Under the pieces are notes generated by a model, which worked only from the letters and a program-made list of their open reading frames with translations, was not told where the DNA came from and did no database searches. The translations under genes were made by a program, and so were the position numbers. From NCBI GenBank assembly GCA_023091665.1, contig JALJCQ010000016.1, forward strand, positions 1,706,011 through 1,770,010: 64,000 bases of DNA, read 5' to 3'. This document shows positions 44,298 through 55,486 of this stretch, in pieces (positions within the stretch are counted from its first letter, which is position 1; each line of letters starts with the position of its first letter). The DNA comes from Pythium myriotylum. Its lineage: Eukaryota; Oomycota; Peronosporomycetes; Pythiales; Pythiaceae.

Positions 44298-45389
44298 ATG
44301 TCGCGCAACTCGACACGAGACCGCGAGGCGGCCGAGCGTCGCGACTTGCGGCTACTGGTCCACACACTGGCGTCGCACATAGCGCAGATATCCTCTCACT
44401 CGCAGCGACGGAGCCGAGGTCCAACTGCTTCGTTCTGGCGACGTGTGGCTGGGCGGCAGCAGCTCGCTCGAGATGCAGTTCAGCGTGAAAACGCTGCACT
44501 GCACGCCGAGGTCCAACGCCGGGCCGACTGGATTGGGCGGCTGTGGAACTTGCTATGTGAGACACAACAGTTCAAGCTGACTCGGGAAGCACGACTGCAT
44601 GGCGCTGCTCTGGATGTCGCTGTCGTGTCTGGCATGCGCTCGACGCATTCGGCAGTGTTCTCGTGGACAAACGCGCTGCAAGCATTCGCTGCAGAGGGCA
44701 TCCCAGTCATGGGACGCTGCCTCGACCAAGAGCAGCCTGATTTATGGTCGATGACGGTCGACAGTCACACGGGCTCGTGTCGACTTGTCGGTCAACGCCG
44801 CATCCCGTTCGACATCCATACAACAGCGAAGGCAGTGTGGACGTCGCTTGCTCGACTCTCGTCTACGAAAGGTCAGATAGAACGCCAGGATCTGCCCTGT
44901 CAAGGTTTTCGAGTTCTGGAACGGAGTCACGACACGTGCGGCTTGACGTACACCTTGCGCCGCGCAGACTACACGCCGGCACCGTTGCGGTGTCACGCAG
45001 TCGTGCATGCTGTTGGAGTTCAAAGCGTTCGCTGTTCTTGTGACCCAGATGACACAGCTACTTGCCAGCTAGCGGTCTTTGTGTTGCAGTCGCGTTGTTC
45101 CATCACGCGAGATGTTGTGGTAGGAATAGATACGATCTACGTCGCGATCTCGACGTGCTCTGCGGCAGCTCTTACAAGCACAATCTCAGTCATCGCCAAA
45201 CCACAGACGGCGACACAGTTTGCGAACACCGAACGTGCATTATCTCAACGGCTCTTCACTGACATTGCAAGTGGCACGGAAGCGTGCGTGGCCGAGACTC
45301 TCGCGAGTGCAGAAAACGCTCTTGTCGACAGTGGACTCCGAGCACGCTCGTGGACCTCAGGCGTCGAGGAAGAAGCCGCCACGGTATAA
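44298..45389 (+). CDS. M96-like protein, divergent member
   Basis: A 363-aa protein from ATG 44298 (MSRNSTRDREAAERRD). The order matches the other M96-like proteins: a basic heptad-like start (RDREAAERRDLRLLVHTL), the FWRRVAGRQQLARDAVQREN block that parallels WRAVARRQ, then a START-like domain of about 220 residues (PFDIHTTAKAVWTSL, Cys-rich middle). The identity to the copies at 23-29 kb is low, so it is an older paralogue. An in-frame ORF extends 69 nt further 5' but begins with GTG. The C-terminal 40 residues are acidic. Confidence 0.55.
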   Translation: MSRNSTRDREAAERRDLRLLVHTLASHIAQISSHSQRRSRGPTASFWRRVAGRQQLARDAVQRENAALHAEVQRRADWIGRLWNLLCETQQFKLTREARLHGAALDVAVVSGMRSTHSAVFSWTNALQAFAAEGIPVMGRCLDQEQPDLWSMTVDSHTGSCRLVGQRRIPFDIHTTAKAVWTSLARLSSTKGQIERQDLPCQGFRVLERSHDTCGLTYTLRRADYTPAPLRCHAVVHAVGVQSVRCSCDPDDTATCQLAVFVLQSRCSITRDVVVGIDTIYVAISTCSAAALTSTISVIAKPQTATQFANTERALSQRLFTDIASGTEACVAETLASAENALVDSGLRARSWTSGVEEEAATV

Positions 45390-45559
45390 AGCGAGGTTAA
45401 TGTGAAATAGAGATGTATTCTGTGCACAAGCGAGCACAGTACATGGGGGTTGAACTGATTTCCATTCGTGAGGACATCTCGTTCTGCTACTCTAACACAC
45501 TACGATACATCTAGTTTACATGTGCTATGTAGCGCGCGAAGAACACACAGACCCCATGG

Positions 45560-46100
45560 TTAAGAAAGAGAGAGTTTGAGTGTGGACGCTAAGGCGGTGA
45601 GCAGGGAGCTTAGATCTGAATCTTCCTCGATGTTTCTTGCAGTGCGTTGGATCGCTTTGATGTGGTCGACGACCAAGCGAATATCGCGCTCGATCAATAC
45701 GGAGGTAGGAGGTGCGTCAATGGATCGGTGTATTTTGTCTTTGCGGACTGCCCATAGAGTGTGGAATGCGACGGAGCACACGATGTTCCATAGTACGGTG
45801 GCAGCGCGGAGCGACGGGCGGAACGGACCACGCAGCGAGAGTTTGTCACCGAAAAGGGCCTCTTTCCATCCTGGGGTACCAAGCAAAATGGGCTTCTACG
45901 CGTTTATATGGACTCGCCATAGGGGTCTTGCCACTCGACAGTAAAAAAAGATGTGCTTGCAGGTCTCAACGTACCGACAGCCGTGTTGGCAATAACGATC
46001 GTGACGGAGTACCGTACTTGTCAGCGGCTGGTAGAATAAACCACCAGACTCGAAAGCGAACGTCATACGGCGAGCGCTCGCAGTACATGTATTCACCAGT
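45560..46100 (-). pseudogene. 5'-truncated LINE remnant with zf-RVT
   Basis: Two minus-strand frames (about 45896-46096, then 45560-45886) encode the C-terminal end of a non-LTR retrotransposon. The zinc-binding zf-RVT pattern is visible (HDRYCQHGCRYVETCKHIFF followed by YCRVARPLW), then a helical tail with FHTLWAVRKDKIHR. The frame shifts between them at about 45890, and no RT domain remains. It lies just downstream of the NmrA-like gene and probably inserted as a 5'-truncated copy. Confidence 0.65.
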
Positions 46101-46184
46101 TACTCGATTACCCGTGGCTATCTTGGTTTTCTGTTCCGTTGAAGTTTGTGACCCAGCTTCGTCTGCTGACTCCCTGGGACTTGT

Positions 46185-47182
46185 CTACACCAACGTGGCA
46201 GGGTCACGCTTGACAGCCTCCAGGATCTCTTTGATGGAACGGAAGTGCACGTGAGAGAACAACTCGGCTCGGTCGCGTGCAACTTTCTGTTGGTCGAACT
46301 CATCGTGGCCTCGCGGCACATACAGCTTGAACGCCGCAGCTGCGCGTGCATCCGGATGGTCGTCGTTGTTGGCAATCGACTCGAGCTCTGCGACCGTCTC
46401 ATACTTGACCGTCAGCGCGAGACCGGCAACGGTGCGGAGGAGAGAAACGGCCTCGTTCCATGTCGTTTGCTCGCCTTGCACGTACGTAAACTCACGCCAC
46501 CTTCGGTCGCTGTGGAGCAACTGCGCAATCGCTGCTGCGGCGTCACGGCAGCACGTGGTGGCAAACTTTTCGTCGCCAGTGCCTGGGATCGTGAAGGTGT
46601 TCGTCGTCAAGTCGAGCGGGTGGAGGGGGAAGTCGGCGTGGTACCGGTTCACCGGCTGCACGAGGTAGTCAGCGAGCCACCCGATGGAGACCACCGTCCA
46701 CTCGAGCTCGCTCTGCGCACGCAGTGCCTTGCGGACTGTAAGGTTAAACTGGAAGAGCGAACCGGCGCTTTCTTCAAAGTCCTCAGCGTTGCCGCCGAAC
46801 TCTGACGGGATGAAGCGCTTGCACTTGCGCGATCGCCGGCACGCCTTGATGAGCGCCAAGTGGACGTCGACGTACGCGTGCGTGTAGTCAAACAAGGTGC
46901 AAATCGCTGCGTCGCAGTCGTCCAGGAGTGAGGTGAGTTGGTCCACATCGGAGTAGTCGGTCTAAACCCTAAACCCTAAATCGCTGCGTCGCAGTCGTCC
47001 AGGAGTGAGGTGAGTTGGTCCACATCGGAGTAGTCGGTCACGCGCTGCTCGATGAGTCCGAGCTTGCCCGTGAAGGAGTCTTTCGCTGAGCGCGTGAGCA
47101 GCACGACTTCGTGACCAGCACGGGGAAACTCGTCTACGAAGTGCTTGGCGAACGAGCCTGCCCCGATAATCGCAACACGCAT
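46185..47182 (-). pseudogene. NmrA-like NAD(P)-binding protein, broken by telomeric insertion
   Basis: Starts at ATG 47182 with the Rossmann motif MRVAIIGAGSFAKHFVDEF, continues with a helix containing LTRSAKDSF, and is interrupted at 46963-47039. The second part resumes at DQLTSLLDDCDAAIC and runs to a stop at 46185, with NmrA-family features (RFIPSEFG, VSIGWLADYL, and TYVQGEQTTWNEAVSLL). The interruption is a 77-nt insertion made of a 62-bp direct duplication plus 15 nt of CCCTAAA repeat, which shifts the frame. Otherwise the gene is uninterrupted and would be about 306 aa. NmrA-like proteins are redox sensors or isoflavone-reductase-like enzymes. Confidence 0.8.
46901..47039. repeat. 62-bp direct duplication flanking telomeric seed
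   Basis: Identical 62-bp copies at 46901-46962 and 46978-47039 enclose TAAACCCTAAACCCT (46963-46977), two units of the telomere repeat on the complementary strand. The first three bases of the second copy (AAA) are shared with the repeat register. Confidence 0.95.
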
Positions 47183-47232
47183 AATGGAAGAGGGAGAGCT
47201 GGCAGTGGCTTGGGGAGTTGGTGGTCACCGGG

Positions 47233-47249
47233 TGAATCTGAAAGTGAGC
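47233..47249 (-). promoter_or_regulatory. Candidate Inr of the NmrA-like gene
   Basis: The minus strand reads GCTCACTTTCAGATTCA, close to the oomycete Inr consensus GCTCAYTTYN, 50-65 bp upstream of the ATG. Confidence 0.45.
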
Positions 47250-47516
47250 GAGAGACTGTGAGGACTTGGCGATGCGAAGTCCAGAGTTTAAGCATATGAT
47301 TTGATGAGTCATGAGGGGTCCGAGATCGCAGCGCACTTGACGAAGTGAATTGGTGCTTCGTCAAGGGAGTGGCAGCCATCACCAGTGAATTACAAATCAG
47401 CAGATTGCGTTGCGGGGTTCTGTAATCAATGGACACCTGCTTATTTCAATCTTGTCGGAACTTTGTAGGATGAGAAGGCTACGGATAGCGTAATCCTTTT
47501 TGGGAGATGTCATTGG

Positions 47517-48614
47517 TCATAAATCACCCACATTTCGGGCTGCGAGTGTCGCTGACAATGTCGGAGCACCGACAGACCACCCACACCGCAGGCACACACT
47601 CACTATCGAAGGCCCCCCTGTACTTCCACTGCAGGCAAACGTGGCAACCCCTTTTCTGATCGAGTGCGTGCCGTACAACTTGGCGTCGGTGGACGTGCTG
47701 AGAAGATTTTGCATGGCCTTGCTAGAACGTTTTTTCTGGTTGGATCCTGGAAACAGCGGACCTGCCTGGTGGTGGGGATGACACGCCAGATAGATGGCGA
47801 GTGCAGTGAACCAACACGTCGTGGGCGAGGATGGATTGGCGTAGATATGCCGCGGGTCTTTCGGGCCATGTCCTGCTTGGTTGGTCTTCGTCTTGTGGAG
47901 GACACAACCAATGCTGTCGTCGGCGTCGACAAAATGTGACGTGTGAACACTTTCTGCAGACGCTGATCTACACATTAGATTCCATTGGGTTGTGAGAAAT
48001 AGATGCGCAAATCCACCGTCACTGAGCAGCATCGTTCGTTTGCACAGGTCTTGATACTCTGAGTATGGGAGTGGTCGTTTCCCCGACTCGCGGCCAAATC
48101 CATGCTGGAGATCTTCGTTTGCAATTCTGTCGAGCCCACTGAATGTAATCTTTAGGCGGTCGGAGTAGCCTGCGGGAATAGGTAAGCCTCGGAGGCGATA
48201 CAGATGGGTCACAGCACTCCTGTAGTTTCCTATTGTCGACACCTGGAGAGGTTTCTTGGTATCGTTGAAACGAGCCATGGCAAACTCTTCAAACAGTTCG
48301 GGCGGAAAGTTGACCACCTCCAGGTGCCCATCCGTGTCCAGGAACTGGTCAGGGTTCTGCTGTGTGGCGCGGATCCATTTGACGATCTGGTTGATACAGC
48401 TCTTGTACGATGTGCGCGTGCCAGAAGCTATGCAAGCCTTCCGGGCTTCGTCGATAGTCACTGCGCCTCGCCGAGGCTGCGCCATGTTGATGATGCTGCT
48501 TTGGCCCGACGCCACGACCTGTGCGCTCTTGCGCCACTGTTCGATTTTCGTCCAATAGAATCCACGCCGTGATGGTAGGATGTCGCTCCTACGTTTTCGC
48601 TTGGTACCAGCCAT
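47517..48614 (-). pseudogene. Crypton tyrosine recombinase, C-terminal truncated
   Basis: From ATG 48614 (MAGTKRKRRSDIL) the frame gives 365 aa. It resembles oomycete Crypton recombinases: an N-terminal SAM-like core-binding region, then the catalytic region with the first Arg in WNLMCRSAS, the KTKTNQAG loop, IYANP..P..CWFTAL, and the H-x-x-R box GTHSIRKG. After CLRCGWSVG the sequence diverges and stops about 14 codons later, so the expected tyrosine nucleophile box (usually GxVxxRY) is absent. The element therefore could not act by itself. No terminal repeats were identified, as is usual for Cryptons. Confidence 0.75.
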
Positions 48615-49009
48615 TGAACCATTCCCTGTTTGAGACAACCGCAAAAAGGGTTCATAAAAAGTCAAATGGAGAAAACGCATGCTCAGCTGCCTACGCCACA
48701 CACAAGAGTTCCCATCAACATCCTACGAAAGTGTTTTAATCAATATCTAAAGATGAGCTACACATACTTTCCCATACTTTCCAAAACTAGTATACTGACA
48801 GTCCTATGTTGCGACAAGACAACTCCAGTTGTCTTCGTGCTGTTCACCACGGGTCCCACGAGCGCGCTCGTGAACGAGACCAAAAACCTAGATCACACAC
48901 TCCCAGGACAAGGGAACGAGCGCAATTTTGGAGCTCGTCCAATAATATTACAAAATAACGCGAAAAAGTGGGTTTTGAGTTGACGAGCCAAAGTGGGTGA
49001 GTTGTCCTG
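48615..49009. other. Non-coding flank
   Basis: No gene recognised. AT-rich at 48640-48800; the part after 48920 probably belongs to the element whose inverted repeat starts at about 49010. Confidence 0.35.
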
Positions 49010-49080
49010 CACCATTTCCAAACCAATTTCGGATTTCTCAACATCAAAACAAGAACAGCCAAAACCAACAAGAGAACCCG
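49010..49080. repeat. Left inverted repeat pairing with 57105-57180
   Basis: Starting CACCATTTCCAAACCAATTT, about 70 bp are nearly the reverse complement of 57105-57180. The right copy is flanked by TA and lies directly after a Tc1/mariner-type transposase relic, so these are probably the two TIRs of one Tc1/mariner element. Confidence 0.75.
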
Positions 49081-49183
49081 TTCAAACGAATAATCACGAG
49101 GCTATCGTTTTAGAAAAGATTTGTTGGCGGGCTTCACATCGTCCCGCCAAAACTGACCGAACCGCCTGAGCAGACGCCGCGGA

Positions 49184-49521
49184 TGTAACGGGGTGTGCCC
49201 GTTACATGGTACGGACCCATGTCAATGGTGTCCGATAGGAACGTCGTGAACCCATCTGGTTGCGATGTCTCCTGATTGGATAATATCCCACGATATTATC
49301 CCGATTTCCCACCAATCACGCTAGGGTCTTGTGATTGAGTGGATGGCAGAAATCCGAGGGCGGATCTGCGAGGTTTTATATACAAAGAATAGGGTTTTTC
49401 TAGGTTTCCTAATCCATAAATTCAGTTTCCCATTTGCCTGATTCAACACAAGTCTCTGTGTTGCGCGCTTCCTACACTGCTGCACAGTGTACGTGACGTA
49501 ACGAGGTCAGCCTCGTTACAC
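49184..49521 (+). repeat. 5' LTR of Gypsy element
   Basis: A 338-bp segment starts TGTAACGGGG and ends CCTCGTTACA (TG..CA with inverted termini). A TATA box (TTTATATAC) is at about 49375. Two bases after its end TGGTAGCATTTCG follows, placed like a tRNA primer-binding site. A matching 3' LTR is not present downstream in the window. Confidence 0.75.
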
Positions 49522-49552
49522 CTGGTAGCATTTCGTAGTCCGCCCAGCGACT

Positions 49553-50668
49553 ATGAATCCCCCTGCGCCGGAAACCCCTGGCGCGCAGGGTCGCCACGCC
49601 TCGCGTGAGAACTTCCTCCACTTGAGTGAGCTCGAGTGGCAGGCTGTTCAGCGCATGGCCGCGACGGTGGGCGAAGCCGCCGTCGGCGCCATGCTCCTCT
49701 CGCTCTCGCGTGATGAACAGCACGCGAGCATCGCTCAGTTCATCCAGCATGAGCTGAACGAAGCGAGAGGGAGTCTTGCAGCTCTGCGCGAGCAGAGCGC
49801 TCAACAAGCAGCGTTGTTGAGACAGCAGCAGTCTGCTGCTGTGGCGGCAGAGCGGCCTCGACGCGTCGAGCCGTTGAAGATCGAGATCTCCAAGTACAAG
49901 GCTGACGGTGACAGCCTGTTGCGTTGGTTCGTCGAACTCGACGATTCCATTGAAGCCCGTCGCATCGATGACGATGCGATGCGAGTGACCTACGCCATAT
50001 CCAACTTGGCAGGTCGTGCCAAGGTGTGGGCGCTCGGTCTCAAGCTGCACGATCCGTATTGCTTCGGATCGTATGAAGAGTTCAAGGTCAAGATCAAACA
50101 AGCGTTTGAGCCGCCTCGAGCCGGGTTCAGGGCTCGCGCTGAGTTCCTGGATCTCAGGCAAGGTAAGCGTGATATTCACGCTTACGCCCAGCACGCACGA
50201 TACCTCGTGAGTTGCATCGTGGAGAATCCCATTGATGATCAAACGCAGGTTGCTGCGTTTATCAAGGGGCTCCAGGATGGGCCGATCAAGACCCAGATGT
50301 TCCGTCTCGAGTTTGATAAACTCGAGGAAGCGATCTCGGCTGCTCGCCAAGAGGACTTCAGCCTGCGACAGGCTTATGTCCATTCCGCTGCTTATCGTCC
50401 GTCCAGACGACAAGACTCAAGTGATCCAGAGGCCATGGATCTTTCCTACGCCGAGAGCGAGCAGCGCCCTCGCGTGGACAAACGATTGCAGAAATGCAAT
50501 CGATGCCAGAAGACCGGGCATTACGCTTATGAGTGTAATTCTGCGCGCCCAGTGCCTCGCGGCAATGGACGTGGTCGCCACGTGGACAAGAAGGTCCAGT
50601 GGTCGGATCAACACGCTGCGAAGAAACAGCAGCGTGATGATCAACAAAAAAACGGTCAGGGTCAGTAG
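49553..50668 (+). CDS. gag: Gypsy Gag polyprotein
   Basis: A 371-aa protein from ATG 49553. Residues about 15-110 are helical with heptad pattern. A retrotransposon Gag domain follows (KADGDSLLRWFVELDD, AGRAKVWALGL, FEPPRAGFRARAEFLDLRQG). A single CCHC zinc knuckle CNRCQKTGHYAYEC lies near the C terminus, then a basic tail. The stop is at 50666-50668. Fifteen bases before it is the slippery heptamer that leads into pol. Gag forms the particle that packages element RNA. The frame is intact. Confidence 0.9.
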   Translation: MNPPAPETPGAQGRHASRENFLHLSELEWQAVQRMAATVGEAAVGAMLLSLSRDEQHASIAQFIQHELNEARGSLAALREQSAQQAALLRQQQSAAVAAERPRRVEPLKIEISKYKADGDSLLRWFVELDDSIEARRIDDDAMRVTYAISNLAGRAKVWALGLKLHDPYCFGSYEEFKVKIKQAFEPPRAGFRARAEFLDLRQGKRDIHAYAQHARYLVSCIVENPIDDQTQVAAFIKGLQDGPIKTQMFRLEFDKLEEAISAARQEDFSLRQAYVHSAAYRPSRRQDSSDPEAMDLSYAESEQRPRVDKRLQKCNRCQKTGHYAYECNSARPVPRGNGRGRHVDKKVQWSDQHAAKKQQRDDQQKNGQGQ

Positions 50669-50687
50669 GGGCGGAGCGCCCTACTGA
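50647..50687 (+). promoter_or_regulatory. -1 ribosomal frameshift signal between gag and pol
   Basis: In gag frame the sequence reads A_AAA_AAC (50647-50653), followed by an 8-nt spacer and a hairpin with stem 50662-50673 and 50677-50687 (11 pairs, one bulged G, GAG loop). A -1 slip puts the ribosome in the pol frame, which is open from 50653 through 50710 onward without a stop. Confidence 0.8.
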
Positions 50688-53600
50688 TCCAGTCACGTCA
50701 AGAGAGTTTGTGGGACTCTTGACGAAGGCTGCTCCCAAAGCACAGTCTCTGTGCTTCGCCACACCTGGTGATGATGAGGCCCTCATCACCTTGGAGCTCG
50801 AAGTCGAAGGAGCTTCGTCTTCGCTTCGTGCCCTCGTAGACTGTGGGGCGTCGAATAACTTCGTTCGACGACAGTCTATCGAGTCTTTGGGGCTCGACGT
50901 AGTAGAGCGAGACATTCCTCCGACGAGGATGACGGTGCGCCTTGCAACTGGCGCAACGGTGAAGGTTATGAAACGCGTAGTGGGCCTCCACTACACGGTT
51001 GAAGGCAATGAGTACGACGACGACTTTGTCGTACTCGACCTAGATGACAAGTTCGACGTCATCCTAGGCCTGCCATGGCTTCGTTCACACGAGCCATGGA
51101 TCAGCTGGCGGCATCGATCCGTTACGATGCCCGCCGCTCGGTCATCAGGTGGCCACCTGATGTCGGTTCTGGAGCGTCCAGATGCACGTGGACGTGTGGA
51201 AGATGAGTGTGATGGCCTCATCAGTCACTCGGTCGTTAGTACGACTGCCCAAGACTACGACAAAGAGTCGACCTTTGTCGTCGAGCCAGCTGCCGGGGTC
51301 TGCGTAGAGTCGCAGACAGTGCCGAAGACTTCTCGTGCGAGTGAGTCGCACGAGTCAAGTAAGGAAGATCCTCGTGCGAATAAGTCGCACGAGCCAAGAA
51401 GACAGTGCTTGCCACAGGGGCAGCACTATGAGAGGAAGGCTTCGACGTCTGCCGCAAGGAGGCAACGTCGACTCTCCGCCTCGACTAGAACGTCGAGCGA
51501 TGGAGATCTCGCTGCAGTTGCGCAACTGCAGCTCGAGGAGTCTGCGCGCATAAGGCCGCAGGAAGAGACTGAGACGATCAACGTCTTAGTCAATGACGGC
51601 ACGAGAGTGGGTGCATCCACTCTCGAGGTCGTTGCGCCTCCGAAGTCAACTTCGGAGATCACCGCACTGCCTACGCTCGAACCCAAGCGGTTCTTGCGAG
51701 ATCTGCACCAAGGAAAAATCGCGCAGATCTGTATTCTCGTCGCGGAGGACGAATGTGTGACCGATATCCGGTCGGCAGTGGTGTTTGCTGAGAAGGAACG
51801 GCTTCTCAGCAGCTCATCGATGGACGAGAGCGTCCTCGATGAGAAGACTCGGATTGAGCGGTACTCGGCTCAATCCTGGGAGTCGCTCAAGGGAAATCCT
51901 CTCTACGAGGATTTGGTCGAATTCGCGGGTGTGTTCCCCGAATCCGTGCCGTGCGAATTGCCGAAGGACAAAGGCATTCGGCACGAGATCGACCTGAAGC
52001 CAGGTTCGAAGTACTGTGTCATGAAGCAGTGGCCACTGCCTCGTGAACAGGTCGAAGCGATCGACAAGTTCTTCGCAGAACGTCTCGCTGCTGGCCATGT
52101 GAGGGAGTCTACCTCCCCTCACAGCTCTCCGACCTTCTGTGTGCGCAAGGCAACAGGAGGGTGGCGGATTGCACACGCGTTCAACAAGTTGAACGCGGCG
52201 ACGATACCGGCGCAGACGCCGATACCGAGGAAGGACGTCATCATCGACGGGATGGCGAAGAGCACCATCTTCTCGTCGATGGATCTGATGGACGGATTCT
52301 ATCAGATCTTGATGCGTGAACGGGATATTCCGTTCACGGCCGTCAGCACCCCAAGCAGAATGCTCTGGGAGTGGTTGGTGATGCCTCAGGGCCTCAGCAA
52401 CGCACCAGCCACATTCAATAGATGCGTCTCGCATCTATTGCGCCCAGTGCGAGCCTTCGCACCAAGCTACTTCGACGATGTCTTCGTTCATAGCCGAGCT
52501 ATGGACGGGAAGACTGATCTGGAGGTTCACAGACTCCACATCAGAGAGGTTCTCACACTTATGCGAGAGCATAAGCTGTACGCGAACCTGAAGAAGTGTA
52601 TCTTCGCGGCCAGCGAGATACCCGTTCTTGGGTGTATAGTCGGCAAGAACGGCGTGCGCCCTGATCCCGAGAAGATCAGAGCGATCTAGGAGTGGCCGAC
52701 GCCACTCGACGTCAAGGGACTGCGCAAGTTCCTTGGCCTCGCGGCGTACTTGCACAAGTACTCGCGCAACTACGCCGAGATGACTGTCCCTCTTTCTCGA
52801 TTACTCAAGAAAGACACCAAGTGGACTTGGAACGCTGAGTGTCAGCGTTCCTTCGAAGGTATCAAGCAAAGCTTGATTGAATCGCCAGTTCTGGCGATCG
52901 CGGACCAGGACAAACCATTTCACGTGGTTTGTGACGCAAGCGACTTTGCCATCGGCGCAGCGCTGATGCAGTTCGACGACGACGGCGCTGAGCGCGTCGT
53001 CTGTTACCAGTCGCGTCAGCTGCAACCAGCTGAGCGTAATTATCCAGTGCATGACAAGGAGCTCCTTGCCATGAAGTATGCACTGGCCAAGTTCCGCGTC
53101 TATCTGCTTGGAGATAGACCGTTCAAGGTCTTCACAGACCATGCGTCCTTGCGCACGGCTGTGAACAGCCCACACCTCTCGCAGCGCATGGCGAGGTGGC
53201 TGTCTTTCTTCGCGGAGTATCACTTCTCCGTCGAGTACAAGCCCGGACGACTCAACGTCGTCGCGGATGCTCTGTCCCGTCGGCCAGACTTTGAGCCGAC
53301 GGTCGTCGCCCAAGATTCCCTGAACGCAGCGAGTGCGTTCAGCTCCAGTGTTCCGTCGTCGACCCTGCTCGACGACATTCGTGCTGCAAATGCACACGAC
53401 CCCGAGGTCGTGCGCTTGATGGCCTACCTTGCGGAGCCATCGCCGCAAGCGTTGAAGAGCTTGCCGGCTTCGTATCGATCGAAGGTTCATCGATACACGC
53501 AGCGGAACGGCCTGCTGTTCTATAGCGCCGTTGCCGACGACACTCCGCGTGTCGTCGTGCCAGGAGATCATGATCAGCGCCTGCGGATCATGTACGAGTA

Positions 53601-55486
53601 CCACGATGCTCCCGTGAGCGGACATCGTGGACGTGAGAAAACATATCTCACGTTGAGTCGCGACTTTTATTGGCCTCGCCAATTCAAGTTCGTGCGCAAG
53701 TACGTCCGTGTTTGCGAGGTTTGCCAGCGAGTGAAGTCAGGACCTTCACTTCGCGCGCCGCTACAGTCTCTGCCGGTACCGACAGAGTGCTGGGAGTCCG
53801 TCTCCATGGACTTCATCTTCGGGTTTCCCGAAGATGAACAGAAGAACAACGGGATCCTCGTGTTCGTGGATCGTTTCAGCAAGATGGTGCATCTTGCTGC
53901 AGTTCCAGAGACGATCACAGCCGAAGGCTGCGCTCGCGTCTTCGTCGACACGGTGTTTCGACACCATGGACTGCCACGAGAGCTCGTGTCAGATCGAGAC
54001 CCACGGTTTACCGCGGAATTCTGGCGCGCCGTGTTCCGTTCCCTCGGAACACGAATCAAGATGTCGACCTCTGACCATCCTGAGACCGATGGTCAGACAG
54101 AGCGCGCGAACCGCGTGATCGAAGAGATTCTTCGAGGCTACGTTCTCGAGTTGGAGTGACTTTTTGCCGATGGTCGAATTCGCCATCAACAACTCTGTGC
54201 ATGCGTCGACGACGCATACACCGTTCTACGTGAATGGCCTCCACCATCCACGTATTCCAACCCTTTTGGAGAGTGAGTCTCCTTCAGGGGAGGGAGGGAC
54301 TCGCTCGAGCGAGCTCCCGGACCGCTCTCGCTCCTCGGAGATCGACGTAATGGTCGATCCTCCCGCCGATGACGCTCCAGTCATCGGTCGCGCTCGTGAG
54401 AACGACGACGACGACGACGACGACGATGAAGCCGACGACGCGCTCGAAGTCGATGATGACGACTTCGACGGCGACGAGAGCGATGGCGCTCTCGTCGAAG
54501 AAGAGATGGACGTCTCAGCAGCGCGCACGTCGCGCGCTGCTGCCAAGCAAACAGAGTCAGCAGAGGACTTCTTGCTGAAGCGCCAAGCGGTTGTCCGCTT
54601 TGTACAGGATTCGATCGCCCACGCGGTCGATCGACAGAAGATGAACGCAGACAAGAATGGAAGAGGAAACACTCTTTCATTTAATGAAGGTGACTTAGTG
54701 TTGTTATCAACGACTACACTACCTACACATGCAGTTACCAACGTCGGTAGCAACAAGTTGCTACCGAAATTCATCGGTCCGTTCCGCGTGCTCCGCCGCA
54801 TGGGGCACGCGTATACGCTTGAGCTTCCTCGTAGGATGCGGACGCATCCTACGTTCTACGTTGGTCGCCTTCGTCCGTACCATCAGTACGACGGCGCTTC
54901 CAAGCAATCGGAATCCCCGAGCGCTCGAGAGTCCCGAGGAGAAGCTTGTACTCCCGGACAAGCGTGTTCAACTCCGCTTGAACACGGTCGTGCGAGCCCC
55001 GCAGCGTCGCCAGCTGCGCCTCCAGCCGCACTCGCTGCGACCGCTCCTCCGCAAGGTCTGCGCGGAGACGCTCCTGCGCAAGCTGGAGCCGAAGATCGTC
55101 CGAGTCGTCGCGACGAGCCGAGTACGAGTCGTCGCGACGAGCCGAGTACGACTCGTCGCGTTGAGGATACGTCGGCGCGGCCGGTGGATAATGTCTTCCC
55201 ACCGCCGCCGCCCCCACTGGTTGCCTCCAGTGGTGCTGAGCGCTGGATCGTTGAGCGCCTGCTGAATCATAGGGATCAGCAGGGCGGTAATCGAACGAAG
55301 TATCTCGTTCGATGGCGCGGCTATCCGCCATCTGCGGATAGCTGGGAGCCGCGCGAGGCTCTCCTCGAAGATGTTCCGGGTCTCGTCGCTCAGTACGACG
55401 AGATCCACCCGCTGCGTAAGGCAGCGAGGAAGCAGCACGCTCCTCGCTCGCGCGGCGGCGCCCGTAGATTTGCTCGAGGCCTGTAA
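50653..55486 (+). pseudogene. pol: Gypsy chromovirus-type Pol with chromodomain, two lesions
   Basis: Domains in order: aspartic protease (LRALVDCGASNNFV), RT (FSSMDLMDGFYQI, LVMPQGLSNAP, YFDDVFVHS), RNase H (FHVVCDASDFAIGAAL, TDHASL), integrase with HHCC finger (HRGREKTYL, CEVCQRVKSG) and DDE core (SMDFIFGFP, VSDRDPRFT, ETDGQTERANR), a low-complexity Asp- and Pro-rich linker, and a C-terminal chromodomain (YLVRWRGYPPSADSWEP). A TAG at 52687-52689 lies between the RT and RNase H parts, and a 1-nt frameshift at about 54157 lies in the integrase; all other frames are open, so the copy is recently dead. There is no start codon of its own; expression is by frameshift from gag. The chromodomain class targets heterochromatin. 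Confidence 0.85.
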
